From Nitrospiraceae bacterium (GTDB lineage: Bacteria; Nitrospirota; Nitrospiria; Nitrospirales; Nitrospiraceae), in assembly GCA_005800255.1 (NCBI GenBank), contig SYGW01000098.1:1-14207 (forward strand): DNA of 14,207 nucleotides, given 5' to 3'. This document shows, piece after piece, positions 13,141 through 14,207 of this stretch (within the stretch, counting starts at the first letter, position 1; the number at the start of each line of letters is the position of its first letter). A program made the position numbers and the translations under genes. Under the pieces are notes generated by a model. That model was not told the DNA's origin, did no database searches, and saw only the letters and a list, made by a program, of their open reading frames with translations.

Positions 13141-13941
13141 GTGAGAAAGCGCGGCATTCATATTCAGTCCTGGCTCATCGGCAGGGTTTTCCTGTTATGC
13201 GCGCTGGCTGCTATCGCCGGTGAGTGGAGCCTGTTTGTCGAGCGGTCGCAGGCCATTCAGTTAGAGAGCTATGCGGAGAAAGAAGCCAATTTGAAGGATC
13301 AGGCCCGAGAGGGGCTGTTCAATCGCTGGACCTTCGACCAGCAGAGTTCTGGCGAAGCGCCTGCCGGATTTTCGATGCTGGGGGTTGGCGAAGGGCCGGC
13401 TGCGGACTGGACAATCAAGGGTGACCGCGAGGCTCCTTCGGCAGCCAATATTCTGGCCGTGAATTCATCCTGCCAGGTCGCGACCTGTTACCGGTTGATC
13501 GTCGCCAACGGGTTTCAGTATGAATATCCGGATGTGTCGGTCCGGATGCGATTTCCCCTCGATGCCGCAACAGGGGCTGGTGGAGTGGTATTCGGGGTGA
13601 AGGATAGCAGGCACTTCTACGCAGTGGTGGTCAATTTGGCGACCAAGACGTTGGACGTGAGTCGCGTGGTAGATGGCAAGGAGCTGAGACTCGCGCAGGC
13701 GCCGATTCTGCCCAAGGTGGTTCCCTGGCATACGTTGCGGATTCAGCGAAATACTATCATCAGCAAGGACTTTATCGAGACATTTTTTGACGGGCAGTTT
13801 GTCGTGACAGTTGAAGATCAGTCGTTGGCGATCGGTCAGGTCGGGCTCCTGGTTCGCGGACAAACTTCGTTAGATTTTGACAGCTTGCATGCCATTCCTC
13901 TGTTTTCCCAGCGTCCGCTTTCTGCCCCGGCAGCCTACTAG
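13141..13941 (+). CDS. Secreted protein with LamG/DUF1080-like beta-sandwich domain
   Basis: This 266-residue protein starts with a GTG, with GAGGGG 5 bases upstream. The N-terminus has basic residues and a hydrophobic stretch (about 12-27; WLIGRVFLLCALAAIAG), giving a signal peptide or anchor. From about residue 60 the sequence (FNRWTFDQQ, PDVSVRMRFPLDAATGAGGVVFG, HFYAVVVNLATKTLDVSRV, WHTLRIQRN, FIETFFDGQFVVTVED, GQVGLLVRGQTSLDFDSL) has the pattern of concanavalin-like jelly-roll domains of the DUF1080/LamG type, which often bind carbohydrate. Two close Cys (NSSCQVATCY) could form a disulfide, consistent with export. It is the last gene of the plus-strand cluster. The fold call is moderately sure; the ligand is unknown. 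Confidence 0.7.
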   Translation: MRKRGIHIQSWLIGRVFLLCALAAIAGEWSLFVERSQAIQLESYAEKEANLKDQAREGLFNRWTFDQQSSGEAPAGFSMLGVGEGPAADWTIKGDREAPSAANILAVNSSCQVATCYRLIVANGFQYEYPDVSVRMRFPLDAATGAGGVVFGVKDSRHFYAVVVNLATKTLDVSRVVDGKELRLAQAPILPKVVPWHTLRIQRNTIISKDFIETFFDGQFVVTVEDQSLAIGQVGLLVRGQTSLDFDSLHAIPLFSQRPLSAPAAY

Positions 13942-14193
13942 ATGGTTGTCTTGTTTCGCGCGTGATTGTGCCATCGCTTGCATTTGAGGGGGCCAAGGAG
14001 TACAGTATCGGGTGTGTGTCATCGCGAAGGGCCTGGTGGTGATACTACAGAGAGTGACAAGGCCTTAGACAGATGTTGTTTTGGTTTTGTGTGGGAATTT
14101 GATCGGAAGCCAGCCTTGAGTCGCCATGGTCTTTGCGTCTTCGGCCCATTCCTTCCTCACTTTGATCTCCAGTCCAAGACAACACATATTTTC
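13942..14193. other. Intergenic region, no gene seen
   Basis: About 250 bases lie between the jelly-roll protein stop and the ribosome binding site at the right edge. I see no convincing ORF, strong hairpin terminator or clear promoter. TTGCAT-17-TACAGT (13978-14006) is a weak promoter candidate for the gene beyond the edge, giving a leader of nearly 200 bases. Confidence 0.4.
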
Positions 14194-14207
14194 AAAGGAG
14201 GAGCCCA
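14194..14207 (+). promoter_or_regulatory. Strong ribosome binding site of a gene beginning at the window edge
   Basis: AAAGGAGG (14194-14201) is a near-perfect anti-Shine-Dalgarno match. The last base, A at 14207, is 5 bases after it, the right place for the A of an ATG. The gene itself is outside the window. Confidence 0.6.

Noticed and set aside
14162..14190. TTGATC-17-CATATT as a promoter at the right edge.
   Set aside because: It would start transcription near 14197, inside the ribosome binding site AAAGGAGG, leaving no usable Shine-Dalgarno.

Overview
The window looks like chromosomal DNA of a GC-rich, Gram-negative bacterium. My best guess is a Nitrospira-type nitrite oxidiser. This rests on a periplasmic multiheme cytochrome c, a close relative of the Nitrosomonas small metal-binding protein SmbP, several lineage-type hypothetical secreted proteins, and an inverted-repeat/heptamer element of a kind I associate with Nitrospira genomes. 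The assignment is inference; there is no rRNA or marker gene here. No tRNA, CRISPR array, transposase or phage gene was seen.

Layout. (1) 27-344 (-) is a short TPR protein, divergent from the next block. (2) 481-3618 (+) is a tight three-gene operon: a class II HDAC-type deacetylase, a membrane-anchored pentaheme cytochrome c that overlaps it by 4 bases, and a two-domain rhodanese. (3) 3711-4058 (+) is an SmbP-like periplasmic His-rich protein, followed by a perfect 12-bp hairpin and then (4) a nitrilase-superfamily amidohydrolase (4129-4917). (5) 4918-5031 is a composite inverted repeat with an internal 7-bp tandem repeat. (6) 5103-5663 (+) is a YqgE/AlgH protein that converges on (7) a minus-strand gene string 12200-5685: TolC-type outer-membrane factor, CPBP-family membrane protein, a dead metallo-beta-lactamase/RNase Z-type gene (pseudogene), a small four-helix membrane protein, and a full-length but divergent UvrA. 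Gaps are 7-12 bases except for 89 bases before uvrA, so this is probably one transcription unit with a decayed middle gene. (8) From a good sigma-70 promoter at 12215-12243 a plus-strand cluster of uncharacterised genes runs to 13941: a secreted protein, a 25-codon small ORF with a strong ribosome binding site, an 86-residue basic protein, and a secreted protein with a jelly-roll-like domain. The window ends at a strong ribosome binding site whose start codon probably begins on the last base.

How the genes may work together. The deacetylase-cytochrome-rhodanese operon combines deacetylation, periplasmic electron transfer and sulfur transfer, but no common pathway can be named. SmbP probably buffers copper in the periplasm. 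The minus-strand string mixes envelope functions (TolC, CPBP, small membrane protein) with DNA repair (UvrA). The plus-strand cluster at the right looks like a small envelope or secretion module of unknown role. I see no obvious defence, RiPP or mobile system. The most unusual items are the multiply broken RNase Z-like gene inside an otherwise intact operon, the overlooked 25-codon ORF, the exact His-triad symmetry of SmbP, and the composite repeat.
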